Source of the DNA: Stigmatella erecta
GTDB lineage: Bacteria; Myxococcota; Myxococcia; Myxococcales; Myxococcaceae
Assembly: GCF_900111745.1 (NCBI RefSeq)
Contig: NZ_FOIJ01000019.1
Location: 62,001-126,000, forward strand
Direction: 5' to 3'
DNA: 64,000 nucleotides
Under the pieces are notes generated by a model. It searched no databases. It was not told the DNA's origin and saw only the letters and a program-made list of their open reading frames with translations. This document shows, piece by piece, positions 7,840 through 17,158 of this stretch. Position 1 is the stretch's first letter, and each line of letters starts with the position of its first letter. The position numbers were made by a program, and so were the translations under genes.

Positions 7840-9066
7840 TCACTCATGGCGGAGCGCTTCCACCGGATCCAGGTTCGCCGCCCGCGCCGCCGGCCAGATG
7901 CCGAACAGCAGCCCCACCATCGCCGCGAAGCCCACGCCGAACACCACCGTCAGGGGCTCCACCGCCGCCGCCAGCGGCGTGATGAAGGACACGGTGCGCG
8001 CCAGCCCCAGCCCCACCCCCGTGCCCAGCGTGCCCCCCACGGCGGACACGCACGAGGCCTCCATCAGGAACTGCAGGACGATGGTGCGCTTGCGCGCGCC
8101 CATGGCCCGCCGGATGCCAATCTCCCGCGTCCGCTCCCGCACCGACACCAGCATGATGTTCATGATGCCGATGCCGCCCACCAGCATCGTGATGAAGCCC
8201 ACGCCGATCGCCACGCCGTAGAGCGCGCCGGTGAGCTGGGCGTAGATGTTGGCCAGCTGCTCGGGGCGGTTGATGGCGAAGTCATCGGGCGTGCCGGGCG
8301 GCGTGTTGCGCGCGCGCCGCAGCACGGAGGTGAGCTCGTCCTGCACCGTGAGCACGTTGTCGGGAGAGTCCACGGCCACCGCGATGTTGGGCGAGCGCCG
8401 CTTGCCGAAGTGCGCCAGGAACGTGCGCGAGGGCACCAGCACCACCATGTCCTGGTTCTCGCCCAGGATGGTGCCCTTGGGCTCCAGCGTGCCGACCACC
8501 CGGTAGGACTTGCCCTCCAGCAGGAAGCGGTGTCCCAGCGGGTTGATGCCCGCGAAGAGCGTGCGCACCAGCTCCGCGCCGATGACGGCCACCGCCGCCC
8601 GCTCGTCCAGGTCCGTCTCGGTGAAGAAGCGGCCGCTGCTCACGGTGAAGGACGACACGGCGGCGTAGTCGGGCGTGGTGCCCACCACCGTCAACGCGCC
8701 CATCCTCCGCTCCAGGAAGAGGCCCTCGCCCTGCTGGAAGAAGACGGGCGCGGCGGCCAGCACGTGCTCGGAGCCGTTGCGCACCACCTCCACCAGGTCC
8801 ACCGACAAGTCCTTGCGGTTGCGGTACGCCCACCAGTCCCCCTGGAGCGTCCAGGGGAACTTGGACACCTGGAGGGTGTTGGCGCCAATGTGGGAGAGCT
8901 GCTCCGAGAAGGAGTGGTTGATGCCCTGGATGATGCCGAGGATGGCCAGCAGCGTGCAGACGCCCACGCCAATGCCCACCGTCGTCAGCACCGTCCGCAG
9001 GCGGTTGGACTTGAGCGAGAACAGGGCGATCCGCGCCCCCTCCCACACGTCGACCCGGAAGCTCAC
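7840..9066 (-). CDS. MacB-type ABC transporter permease (first of a pair)
   Basis: This 408-residue protein is paralogous to the next gene, with the same order of parts: N-terminal helix (about 20-43), periplasmic domain, three C-terminal helices, and the GGIGIMNIMLVSVRERTREIGIRRAMGARKR signature. The C-termini of the two proteins are almost interchangeable (AARAANLDPVEALRHE and AARAAKLDPVEAMRTE), whereas the periplasmic domains diverge strongly. This suggests a heterodimeric exporter or lipoprotein-transport complex in which each half has a different periplasmic contact. The ATPase must be encoded elsewhere or shared. Upstream lies a gap of about 100 bases to the V4R-like gene on the same strand. 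Confidence 0.9.
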   Translation of the reverse strand: MSFRVDVWEGARIALFSLKSNRLRTVLTTVGIGVGVCTLLAILGIIQGINHSFSEQLSHIGANTLQVSKFPWTLQGDWWAYRNRKDLSVDLVEVVRNGSEHVLAAAPVFFQQGEGLFLERRMGALTVVGTTPDYAAVSSFTVSSGRFFTETDLDERAAVAVIGAELVRTLFAGINPLGHRFLLEGKSYRVVGTLEPKGTILGENQDMVVLVPSRTFLAHFGKRRSPNIAVAVDSPDNVLTVQDELTSVLRRARNTPPGTPDDFAINRPEQLANIYAQLTGALYGVAIGVGFITMLVGGIGIMNIMLVSVRERTREIGIRRAMGARKRTIVLQFLMEASCVSAVGGTLGTGVGLGLARTVSFITPLAAAVEPLTVVFGVGFAAMVGLLFGIWPAARAANLDPVEALRHE

Positions 9067-9163
9067 ACGAAGACCTCTCTGCGCCGGTGGGCCGTGGGGG
9101 TGTCCCTACGGCGGAGGGGGGCGGCAGGGGCTCTACGGGTGGGGCACCGGGCGATTGCGTGCC

Positions 9164-9703
9164 TCACCAATGGAGTTGATAGAGGCAGGCCGGGGCGCCC
9201 TGGGTGCGGCAGCCCTCCGGCGCGTGCGTGAAGCGCAGCCGGAACGCCTCCTGGGGGGGGAAGCGCTCGAAGAGCGACTCCAGCAGGCCCTGGTCATACT
9301 CACAGGGATAGGGGTTGTCGCACCGCACGCGCGCGGAGCGGCCGCCCTGGGGCTGGGAGTGATAGCCGCCCACGTCTCCCTGCCCCCGGTGCCGCGTCTG
9401 GTAGGCCTGGTTGAGCGAGGCCAGCGCCGCCGGGAAAGAGCCCACGGTGGGCAGGAAGGCGATGTGCTTGGCGCTGAGCCGGCCGAGGGAGTGGAGGGTG
9501 TAGGGCCCCATCTGCGACCGGATGTCGTTCAGGCACTTCAGCAGTGTCTGGATGGGATACCACTCCTGCTGCACGAGGGAGGGAATGCCATGCTCGGCGA
9601 GGATGCGCCGCGTCTCCTGAGACAGGTGCCCCAGCGCCTCCATCAGCGCCCGCGCCGTCCCGCTCTGGATCTCGATACCCGATACATTGAAAGGGTTTGA
9701 CAT
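9164..9703 (-). CDS. V4R-like small-ligand-binding domain protein
   Basis: The 179-residue protein has no signal peptide or membrane helix. Its C-terminal half has the pattern CDNPYPCEYDQGLLESLF...FRLRFTHAPEGCRTQGAPACLYQLHW. The closing C-x-x-x-G-x-x-x-C-x-Y-x-x-x-W arrangement is typical of V4R/heme-NO-binding-related single-domain proteins, which are common in myxobacteria and often accompany signalling genes. The N-terminal half (LVQQEWYPIQTLLKCLNDI, TLHSLGRLSAKHIAFLP) fits the helical part of such folds. I infer a cytosolic ligand or metal sensor; the ligand is unknown. A nested inverted repeat just upstream may control it. Confidence 0.6.
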   Translation of the reverse strand: MSNPFNVSGIEIQSGTARALMEALGHLSQETRRILAEHGIPSLVQQEWYPIQTLLKCLNDIRSQMGPYTLHSLGRLSAKHIAFLPTVGSFPAALASLNQAYQTRHRGQGDVGGYHSQPQGGRSARVRCDNPYPCEYDQGLLESLFERFPPQEAFRLRFTHAPEGCRTQGAPACLYQLHW

Positions 9704-9766
9704 GGCGGCCCCTGGTTCCCAGACATGCAGTCAAGCATGTCCACCCGAAAGGGCTCAAGGGCCGCC
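9704..9766. promoter_or_regulatory. Nested inverted repeats between aldehyde dehydrogenase and the V4R-like gene
   Basis: The outer arms GGCGGCCC (9704-9711) and GGGCCGCC (9759-9766) are perfect complements. Inside them GACATGC (9722-9728) and GCATGTC (9735-9741) form a second perfect 7-bp palindrome with a 6-base spacer. The element lies directly upstream of the V4R-like gene start (9703) and downstream of the dehydrogenase stop. It could be a terminator or an operator for the V4R-like gene. Confidence 0.4.
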
Positions 9767-9772
9767 CAGGGA

Positions 9773-11155
9773 TTAGAAGGACAGCCGGAAGTGGATGGAT
9801 TTGGGGCGGGTGAGCTGGTCAAAGCCCAGCGCGCTCAGGCTGTGGCCCCGCCCCGAGTTCTTCACGCCCACCCAGGGCAGCGCCGGGTCCACCGAGTCGC
9901 AGCGGTTCATGTAGACCGTGCCGTATTCCAGCTGGGTGGCGAAGCGCGCGGCGCGCTCCCGGTCCTGGGTCCAGACGCTCGCGGTCAGGCCCAGCTCCGA
10001 GCGGTTCATCCGCTCCAGGGCCTCCTCGTCCGAGTCCACCGGGCACAGGGGCAAGAAGGGCCCGAAGGACTCCTGTTGCATCAGCCGCATCGAGTCATCC
10101 AGGTCCGTGAGGAGCGTGGCCTCGAAGAACCGGCCCTTGCCCTCCACGTGGGTCCGCTTGCCTCCCGCCACCACGCGCGCGCCCTTGGCGCGGGCCTCCT
10201 CCACCAGGCGCTCCAGCTCGGCCGGGTGGTTGGGCTGGGCGATGGGGCCCAGGGTCGTCCGCGGGCTCATCGGGTCGCCCATCACATACCCGCGCACGAG
10301 CGCCTCGCACGCCTCGGTGAAGCGGGCGTAGAGCGAGCGGTGCACGTAGACGCGCTCCACCGCGCAGCAGCTCTGCCCGGCGTTGTAGAGGGCCCCGTCC
10401 ACCACGTTCTCCACCGTCTTCGTGAAGTCACAGTCCGGCGCCACGTAGGCGGGGTCGTTTCCGCCCAGCTCCAGCCCCATGTGGCGGAAGCGGCCTGCGC
10501 CCGCCTCGGCGAGCCGCTGCCCGCCGTACACCGAGCCCGTGAACACCACATGGTCCACGCGGGCATCGCCCACCATGCGCTCGCTGGTGGGGTGGTCGCA
10601 GTGCATGGCCTGCACGAGGTGCGCGGGCGCGCCGGCCTCGGAGAAGGCGCGGGCGAAGTGCTCGCCGCACAGGGGCGAGCGGGGCGAGTGCTTCACCACC
10701 ACCGCATTGCCCGCCAGCACCGCGGGCACCACCACGTTCACCGCGGTGAGCAGCGGGTAGTTCCACGCGGGCAGGTCCAGGACGACGCCCAGGGGCTCCT
10801 TGACGATGCGCCGCTCGAAGCCGGGCTTGGGCAGCAGGATGTCCGCGAGCGAGGCCTCCGCGATGGAAATCATGTAGCGGGCGCGCTCGGCCATGCCGCC
10901 CACCTCGTTGCGCGCCTGGGCGAGCGGCTTGCCCATCATCCGGCTGATGTCCCGGGCGATGCTGTCCGCCTGGGCCTCCATGGCGGCCACCATTCGCTCA
11001 CACCAGGCCTTGCGCTCGGCCAGGGAGGCCGTGCGCGCGGTCCGGGCGGCGGCGCGGGCCTGGTCGAGCACGGTGTTGACGGCGGCCTCGTCCGCCAGGG
11101 GAACCGTGCAGGCCACATCGCCCGTGTACGGGTTGTCGACGGTCAGGAGAGTCAT
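9773..11155 (-). CDS. NAD(P)-dependent aldehyde dehydrogenase
   Basis: The 460-residue protein shows the ALDH superfamily hallmarks: cofactor-binding PAWNYPLL and VVVKHSPRSPL, FTGSVYGG, the general-base Glu229 in LELGGNDP, and the catalytic Cys263 in GQSCCAVE, followed by FGPFLPL. It oxidises an aldehyde to the acid with NAD(P)+ in the cytosol; the substrate cannot be read from sequence, although the profile resembles succinate-semialdehyde or medium-chain aldehyde enzymes. A GTG 9 bases upstream is in frame but overlaps a TAGCGT -10 element, so the ATG at 11155 is taken as the start, probably of a leaderless mRNA. It is transcribed in the same direction as the upstream serine dehydratase but has its own promoter signal. 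Confidence 0.92.
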   Translation of the reverse strand: MTLLTVDNPYTGDVACTVPLADEAAVNTVLDQARAAARTARTASLAERKAWCERMVAAMEAQADSIARDISRMMGKPLAQARNEVGGMAERARYMISIAEASLADILLPKPGFERRIVKEPLGVVLDLPAWNYPLLTAVNVVVPAVLAGNAVVVKHSPRSPLCGEHFARAFSEAGAPAHLVQAMHCDHPTSERMVGDARVDHVVFTGSVYGGQRLAEAGAGRFRHMGLELGGNDPAYVAPDCDFTKTVENVVDGALYNAGQSCCAVERVYVHRSLYARFTEACEALVRGYVMGDPMSPRTTLGPIAQPNHPAELERLVEEARAKGARVVAGGKRTHVEGKGRFFEATLLTDLDDSMRLMQQESFGPFLPLCPVDSDEEALERMNRSELGLTASVWTQDRERAARFATQLEYGTVYMNRCDSVDPALPWVGVKNSGRGHSLSALGFDQLTRPKSIHFRLSF

Positions 11156-11162
11156 GGCCGCC

Positions 11163-11168
11163 ACGCTA
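11163..11168 (-). promoter_or_regulatory. -10-like element TAGCGT before the aldehyde dehydrogenase
   Basis: TAGCGT on the minus strand is 7 bases before the ATG at 11155, and no Shine-Dalgarno sequence lies between. Transcription would begin within a base or two of the start codon. Confidence 0.4.
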
Positions 11169-11239
11169 ATGCGTTCCGCCGGGCGGGGCTCGGCGGACGG
11201 CGCTTCCCGGGGCCCCGTGCGTTGGCTCTTGGACGGAGC

Positions 11240-11260
11240 GCGGGCCCGCGAAGGGCCCGC
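11240..11260 (-). terminator. GC-rich hairpin directly after the serine dehydratase
   Basis: GCGGGCCC (11240-11247) and GGGCCCGC (11253-11260) form a perfect 8-bp stem with a 5-base loop, three bases past the stop of the serine dehydratase. There is no U-tract, so it would be a weak intrinsic terminator or a 3'-end stabiliser. Confidence 0.45.
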
Positions 11261-11263
11261 CGC

Positions 11264-12676
11264 TCAGCACTCCGGCAGGCCCACGCTGAGGTTGGACACC
11301 TCGAGCACATTGACGGCGAGCCCTCCGCGCGCCGTCTCCTTGTATTTGTCTTTCATGTCGCGCCCCGTGTCGCGCATGGTCTTGATGACCTTGTCGAGGC
11401 TCACGAAGTGCGTGCCGTCGCCCGAGAGCGCCATGCGCGCGGCATTGATGGCTTTGACCGAGGCCATGGCGTTGCGCTCGATGCACGGCACCTGCACCAG
11501 CCCGCCAATGGGGTCACACGTGAGCCCCAGGTTGTGCTCCATGGCGATCTCCGCCGCGTTCTCCACCTGGCGCGGCGAGCCGCCCAGCACCTCGGTGAGC
11601 GCGCCCGCCGCCATGGAGCACGCGCTGCCCACCTCGCCCTGGCAGCCCACCTCCGCGCCGCTGATGGAGGCATTCTCCTTGTAGAGGACGCCAATGGCGC
11701 CCGCGGTCAGCAGGAAGCGGACGACGCCGGCCTCGTCCGCGCCGGGCACGAAGCGCCAGTAGTAGTGCAGCAGGGCGGGGATGATGCCCGCGGCCCCGTT
11801 GGTGGGCGCCGTCACCACGCGCCCCCCGGCGGCGTTCTCCTCGTTCACCGCCAGGGCGTAGAGGTTCACCCAGTCGAGCACGGTCAGCGGGTTGGTGAGC
11901 CCTGCCTCGGGCCGGCTCAGCAGGCGCTGGTAGAGCTTCGAGGCGCGGCGCTCCACCTTGAGCCCGCCGGGCAGGGTGCCCGGGGTTTCACAGCCCCGCT
12001 TCACGCAGGCCTGCATCACGCCCCAGATGCGCAGCAGCCCCGCGCGGATGTCCGCCTCCGGGCGCCAGGCCTTCTCGTTCTCCATCATCACGCCGCTGAT
12101 GGGCAGCCGCTCGCGCTCGCAGTGCTCCAGCAGCTCGGCCGCGGAGTGGAAGGCCAAGCGCTGCGGCGTCTCATCCTCGCGCACGGGGGACTGGCCGGCC
12201 GTGGCCTCCTCGTTCACCACGAAGCCGCCGCCCACCGAGTAATAGGTCCGCGTGGAGAGCTCCGCGCCGGCCGCGTCCCCGGCCCAGAAGCGCATGCCGT
12301 TGGGGTGGAAGGGCAGGGAGCGGCGGCGGTGCAGCACCAGGTGCTCTCCTTCGCGGAAGACCACCTGGCGCTGGCCCAGGACGTCGATGCGCCCCGCGGC
12401 CCGCCACTGGCCCAGCCGTGCGGGGATGCCCTCCACGTCCACGTCCTCGGGCGTCTCCCCGAGCAGGCCGAGCACCACCGCCTTGTCGCTGCCGTGGCCC
12501 TTGCCCGTGGCCCCCAGCGAGCCGAACAGCTCGACCTTGAGCCGGGCCAGGCGCTCGAGCTTCCCTTCCTCCCGCAGGCTCGACGCGAACATCCGCGCGG
12601 CCCGCATGGGGCCCACCGTGTGGGAGCTGGAGGGACCGATGCCGATCTTGAAAAGGTCGAAGACGCTGACGGCCAT
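11264..12676 (-). CDS. sdaA: L-serine ammonia-lyase (iron-sulfur L-serine dehydratase)
   Basis: The 470-residue single-chain enzyme converts L-serine to pyruvate and ammonia using a [4Fe-4S] cluster. Visible signatures are the N-terminal [20 protein letters not shown] and [14 protein letters not shown] of the beta domain, and [20 protein letters not shown] plus [12 protein letters not shown] of the alpha domain, which contain the conserved cluster-binding cysteines with the expected ten-residue spacing in the last pair. [18 protein letters not shown] and [11 protein letters not shown] are also family-typical, and the length is standard for the fused form. The ATG at 12676 begins the canonical N-terminus and sits 8 bases after a TATGGT element. 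It probably feeds amino-acid carbon into pyruvate, which suits an organism that lives on peptides. Confidence 0.96.
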   Translation of the reverse strand: MAVSVFDLFKIGIGPSSSHTVGPMRAARMFASSLREEGKLERLARLKVELFGSLGATGKGHGSDKAVVLGLLGETPEDVDVEGIPARLGQWRAAGRIDVLGQRQVVFREGEHLVLHRRRSLPFHPNGMRFWAGDAAGAELSTRTYYSVGGGFVVNEEATAGQSPVREDETPQRLAFHSAAELLEHCERERLPISGVMMENEKAWRPEADIRAGLLRIWGVMQACVKRGCETPGTLPGGLKVERRASKLYQRLLSRPEAGLTNPLTVLDWVNLYALAVNEENAAGGRVVTAPTNGAAGIIPALLHYYWRFVPGADEAGVVRFLLTAGAIGVLYKENASISGAEVGCQGEVGSACSMAAGALTEVLGGSPRQVENAAEIAMEHNLGLTCDPIGGLVQVPCIERNAMASVKAINAARMALSGDGTHFVSLDKVIKTMRDTGRDMKDKYKETARGGLAVNVLEVSNLSVGLPEC

Positions 12677-12684
12677 GGGGCGGC

Positions 12685-12690
12685 ACCATA
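12685..12690 (-). promoter_or_regulatory. -10-like element TATGGT before sdaA
   Basis: TATGGT on the minus strand ends 8 bases before the sdaA ATG, with GCCGCCCC between and no ribosome binding site. This is consistent with a leaderless or near-leaderless transcript. Confidence 0.45.
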
Positions 12691-12727
12691 GCCCCACCCC
12701 GGGCCGTCCCTTCAACGGCGCGCTGCG

Positions 12728-13847
<1,120 letters not shown>

Positions 13848-14001
13848 CCAGGACCAGAAAGAAATGCCTGCGCCCTGTCCGGATGTAGGCCGGTGAGCAG
13901 CCGGCCAGGACACCCCTCGGGGCGCCCGCATCGTCCCAGGGGCAGCGGCCAGGCGTCCGGCGTGAGGCTTCTTCCCAGGGGGGCTGTCAGGTACGTCTTT
14001 G

Positions 14002-14027
14002 CCTTCCCATGTAGGTTTTCGGGAAGG
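14002..14027 (-). terminator. Stem-loop after the GT2 glycosyltransferase
   Basis: CCTTCCC (14002-14008) and GGGAAGG (14021-14027) pair perfectly around a 12-base loop, about 20 bases past the glycosyltransferase stop. There is no U-tract, so the terminator call is tentative. Confidence 0.35.
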
Positions 14028-14047
14028 GGGCCGCGGGTCTGTTCCCC

Positions 14048-14767
14048 TCAGCGCGTCACGGTGTACTTGGCGATGACGTAGAGGGCGCGCACGCCGTCCT
14101 TCCAGCCAATCTTCTTGCCCTCCTCGTAGGTGCGGCCGTGGTAGCTGATGGGCACCTCGTACACCCGCCAGCGGCCGCGGGCGATCTTCGCGGTGACTTC
14201 GGGCTCGAAGCCGAACCGCTCCTCGTGGACCCGGATCGAGCGCAGCACCTCGCCGCGGAAGGCCTTGTAGCAGGTCTCCATGTCCGTGAGGTTCAGCCCG
14301 GTGGACATGTTGGAGAGCGTGGTGAGCAGGTTGTTCATCACCGTGTGCCAGAAGTAGAGCACCCGGCGCGGCGTGCCGGTGAAGCGGCTGCCGTAGACGA
14401 CGTCCGCCTCGCCATCGAGGATGGGCTGGATGACCCGGGGGATGTCGCGCGGGTCGTACTCGAGGTCCGCGTCCTGGACGATGACGATGTCCCCGGTGGC
14501 CTCGGAGAAGCCGCGCCGCAGCGCCGCGCCCTTGCCCTGGTTGTGGGGCTGGAAGAGCACGCGCACCTCGTTGCGGTTGCGAGGGGTGCCGCCCAGCATC
14601 TCCAGGCCCCGGGTGGCCAGCTCCTGGAGCAGCTCCCGGCTTCCGTCCCGGGAGCAGTCATCCACGAGCACCAGCTCCTTGGGGAAGTCCACCGCGATGC
14701 AGCGCCGCAGCAGCTCCGCCAGGGTGGGCAGTTCGTTGTAGACCGGGATGACGAGCGAGACGAGCAT
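14048..14767 (-). CDS. Family 2 glycosyltransferase, dolichyl/polyprenyl-phosphate sugar synthase type
   Basis: The 239-residue soluble GT-A enzyme starts MLVSLVIPVYNELPTL and contains VLVDDCSRDGS, the metal-binding DxD (Asp99-Ala-Asp101 in VQDADLEYDP), DVVYGSRFTG and a C-terminal GFEPEVTAKIARGRWRVYEVPISYHGRTYEEGKKIGWKDG. This combination is typical of DPM1-like enzymes that move a sugar from a nucleotide donor to a polyprenyl phosphate on the cytoplasmic side of the membrane. It lacks the C-terminal membrane helices of the long form. The product would serve cell-surface glycan or protein glycosylation. Neighbouring genes give no pathway clue. Confidence 0.88.
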   Translation of the reverse strand: MLVSLVIPVYNELPTLAELLRRCIAVDFPKELVLVDDCSRDGSRELLQELATRGLEMLGGTPRNRNEVRVLFQPHNQGKGAALRRGFSEATGDIVIVQDADLEYDPRDIPRVIQPILDGEADVVYGSRFTGTPRRVLYFWHTVMNNLLTTLSNMSTGLNLTDMETCYKAFRGEVLRSIRVHEERFGFEPEVTAKIARGRWRVYEVPISYHGRTYEEGKKIGWKDGVRALYVIAKYTVTR

Positions 14768-14816
14768 GGCGCGCGTCCATACCCGATTTCGCCGCCGGAG
14801 GCGGAGTTTTCCGCCG

Positions 14817-15593
14817 CTACGGCGGGGGGGGCGCCGGCGTGGCCTCGGGGGCCGTTTGGGGCTCCGCGTAGATGAGGACCGACTGACCCTGCTCCGGCGC
14901 CGCGGCCGGAGCCCCCGGGGCGGGGGCGGAGGGGCGCTCCGGGGGCGCCTTCTTGCGCCGGCTGGCCACGCCCTCGTCGATGGCGAAGAAGCCCGAGGAG
15001 GGCAGCTCCTCGAAGGACTCCGGGGGCTGGGCGGCGGAGCAGTCGATGAACCGGTCCAGCACGTACACCAGGGCGCGCTGGCGCTGTTGATCCGAGAGGT
15101 TCAGGGCCGCCTTGGCCGACTCGCCGGTGAGGGCCACCACGGTGGCCTCGGCCATGAGCGGCTGGGCGCTGGAGGCGAGCGTCATCTGGGTGAAGACCTT
15201 GTAGCCCACCACCCAGTGGCGCTCGGCGCGGGCGCGCACGGTGAGGATCTCCGCCGGATCATCGAGCGTCTTGGTGGCCGCGGCCGTCAGCGCGCCCACC
15301 GCGCCCACCACGGCGGAGGCGCGCCGGGCGATGGGCTTGGTGAGGAAGGCCGCCAGCAGGCTGCCCGCCGCGCCCGCCGAGGTGCCCATCAGCAGCAGGA
15401 AGTCCGAGGTGAGCATGGCGTTCTGGGCGCGCTCCCGGTCCCGGTTGATGCGGGTGACACAGGCGCGGGCACTGTCCGCCAGGCGCTCGTCGAGCGTCTC
15501 CGGCAGCTGCACCGCCGAGGGGCCCACGCTGCGGCAGGCGGCGGCGCCCGTCCCGAGGGCGGCGAGGAGGAGGAAGCGGTTGAGCCGGTTCAT
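14817..15593 (-). CDS. Lipoprotein of unknown function
   Basis: The 258-residue product has a lipoprotein signal: basic MNRLNR, a hydrophobic core and lipobox GAAAC with Cys20. A second hydrophobic stretch (about 65-105, LLLMGTSAGAAGSLLAAFLTK and AVVGAVGALTAAATK) suggests membrane-embedded hairpins. The C-terminus is a Pro/Ala-rich tail (PERPSAPAPGAPAAAPEQ). No known domain was recognised. It lies between the PLP decarboxylase and the GT2 gene on the same strand with gaps of about 48 bases, so the three may form one transcript. Confidence 0.7.
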   Translation of the reverse strand: MNRLNRFLLLAALGTGAAACRSVGPSAVQLPETLDERLADSARACVTRINRDRERAQNAMLTSDFLLLMGTSAGAAGSLLAAFLTKPIARRASAVVGAVGALTAAATKTLDDPAEILTVRARAERHWVVGYKVFTQMTLASSAQPLMAEATVVALTGESAKAALNLSDQQRQRALVYVLDRFIDCSAAQPPESFEELPSSGFFAIDEGVASRRKKAPPERPSAPAPGAPAAAPEQGQSVLIYAEPQTAPEATPAPPPP

Positions 15594-15641
15594 GGTGTCA
15601 GTCTCCCAGATACCCAGCGGACGTGCCCGCGCGCCGTGTGT

Positions 15642-17081
15642 TCACGCGGCCTGGCGCAGTGTTTCGAGCAGGGCATGGAGGTCCGCCTCCGAGGTCAGCG
15701 GGTTGATGAGCGTCGTCCGGAGGTGAACACCCCGGGGCAGGGTGGTCTGCACCAGGTAGAAGTCCCCCCGGGTGACGAGCCGCTCGCGCAGGTGGGTCTG
15801 GAGCGCATCCCACTCGGAGGGGGGCAGGCCCGCGGGGGTGTGCCGGAAGCAGACAATGTTGCACCCGGGCTCCACCGCCAGCTCGAAGTCCGGGGCGGCC
15901 TGGAGCATCGCGGCGAAGCGGCGGGTGAGGGCGAAGGTGGCCGCCACGTAGTCCGAGAAGAAGCGGGTGCCCAGCAGGCTCAGGCACGTGTAGAGCTTGA
16001 GGGCCATCATCTCCTTGGTACATTCCAGCGTGCGCAGCCCGATGTCGCTCCAGCGCCGCGTGTCCTGGCCGTGGAACAGGTAGCTGGCCTCCTGGGCGAA
16101 GGCCTCGAAGGAGCGCGAGCCCTCGCGGAAGAGCACCGCGGTGATGAGGGCGGGCATCAGCATCATCTTGTGCGCGTCCCACACCACCGAGTCCGCGCGC
16201 TCGATGCCCTTCACGCGGGGGCGGTCCCCGGGGCTGAGCACGGCGGAGGCGCCGTGGGCCCCATCCACGTGGAACCAGAGCCCCTGGCGCTCGCAGAAGT
16301 CCGCCACGGCCTCCAGCGGATCAAACGCGCCGGTGGCGGTGGAGCCGGCGCAGGCCACCACGGCGATGGGGCGGCGGCCGGCCTTCAGGGCACGCGCCCG
16401 GGCCTCCTCCAGGGCCTCGGGGCGCAGCCGGAAGTGGGCGTCCACGGGCACGGGGGTGACGCCCTCGGTGCCCCAGCCCATCACCTTCACGGACCGGGCG
16501 ATGCAGTAGTGGGCCGTCTCCGGGACGAGCACCGTGAGCGGGGGGCCCGCGGCGGAGCCCCCGCCCCAGGCGTCGTAGCCGGCCCGGGCCTGGCGCGCGG
16601 CCAGCAGCGCGGTGAGGTTGCCCGCCGAGCCCCCCGAGGTGAGCACCCCGCCGCTGCCCTCGGGCAGCCCGAGCTGGCCGGCCATCCAGCGCAGCACCGA
16701 GTGCTCCATGGCGCTGGAGGCGGGCCCCATCTCGTACACGGCCATGCCGTTGTTGAGCAGCGAGGAGACGAAGTCGCACAGCGCCGCCAGCGGCAGCGGG
16801 GCCGTCACCTGGTGGCCGATGTAGCGCGGGTGGTGCAGGTGGTTGGAGGCGGACAGGACGCGCTCCATGAGCCCGGACAGCTCCCCGGTGGGCTCGGCGG
16901 GGAAGTCCCCCGGAAACCGCGTGAGGCTCTCCGCCGGGGGGAGCCAGGGCAGCACGGGCAGGTGCGCCCCGTGGGTGGCCCGCGACAGGTAGTCGGCGAG
17001 CTGATCCACCAGCTGGTGGCCCTGGCGGCGGAAGTGCTCGGCATCGTAGGCGGCGGCGACGCGGTCTCGGTAGCTCGGCAT
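15642..17081 (-). CDS. Group II pyridoxal-phosphate-dependent amino-acid decarboxylase
   Basis: The 479-residue enzyme has the group II fold: HHPRYIGHQVTAPLPLAALCDFV at the active-site entrance, LTSGGSAGNLTALLAARQ for the phosphate, His191 for ring stacking, the PLP-pyridine Asp273 in FHVDGAHGAS, and the Schiff-base Lys305 in WDAHKMMLMP. Family members decarboxylate aromatic amino acids, glutamate, diaminobutyrate or cysteine sulfinate; the DAHKMM version is nearest to the diaminobutyrate/glutamate-like branch, but the substrate is not provable from sequence. The ATG at 17081 lies 8 bases after a TACGGT element. The role could be amine or siderophore precursor synthesis, or acid tolerance. 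No biosynthetic partner is adjacent. Confidence 0.9.
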   Translation of the reverse strand: MPSYRDRVAAAYDAEHFRRQGHQLVDQLADYLSRATHGAHLPVLPWLPPAESLTRFPGDFPAEPTGELSGLMERVLSASNHLHHPRYIGHQVTAPLPLAALCDFVSSLLNNGMAVYEMGPASSAMEHSVLRWMAGQLGLPEGSGGVLTSGGSAGNLTALLAARQARAGYDAWGGGSAAGPPLTVLVPETAHYCIARSVKVMGWGTEGVTPVPVDAHFRLRPEALEEARARALKAGRRPIAVVACAGSTATGAFDPLEAVADFCERQGLWFHVDGAHGASAVLSPGDRPRVKGIERADSVVWDAHKMMLMPALITAVLFREGSRSFEAFAQEASYLFHGQDTRRWSDIGLRTLECTKEMMALKLYTCLSLLGTRFFSDYVAATFALTRRFAAMLQAAPDFELAVEPGCNIVCFRHTPAGLPPSEWDALQTHLRERLVTRGDFYLVQTTLPRGVHLRTTLINPLTSEADLHALLETLRQAA

Positions 17082-17089
17082 GGCCCGGC

Positions 17090-17095
17090 ACCGTA
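17090..17095 (-). promoter_or_regulatory. -10-like element TACGGT before the PLP decarboxylase
   Basis: TACGGT on the minus strand ends 8 bases before the ATG at 17081, with GCCGGGCC between. The placement matches that at sdaA and fits a leaderless transcript. Confidence 0.4.
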
Positions 17096-17158
17096 AACCA
17101 AACCGGGGCACACCCCCATGGGGATGTGCCCCGGCGCCGCGGCCTTCCGGCCGGGAAC

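Noticed and set aside
6478-9231. A 917-codon plus-strand frame opposite the MacB-type permeases
   Set aside because: It covers two genes and their junction and is dominated by His, Arg, Gln and Pro without any domain.
9725-12691. A 988-codon plus-strand frame opposite aldehyde dehydrogenase and sdaA
   Set aside because: It runs through a terminator-like hairpin and two genes with intact active sites on the other strand.
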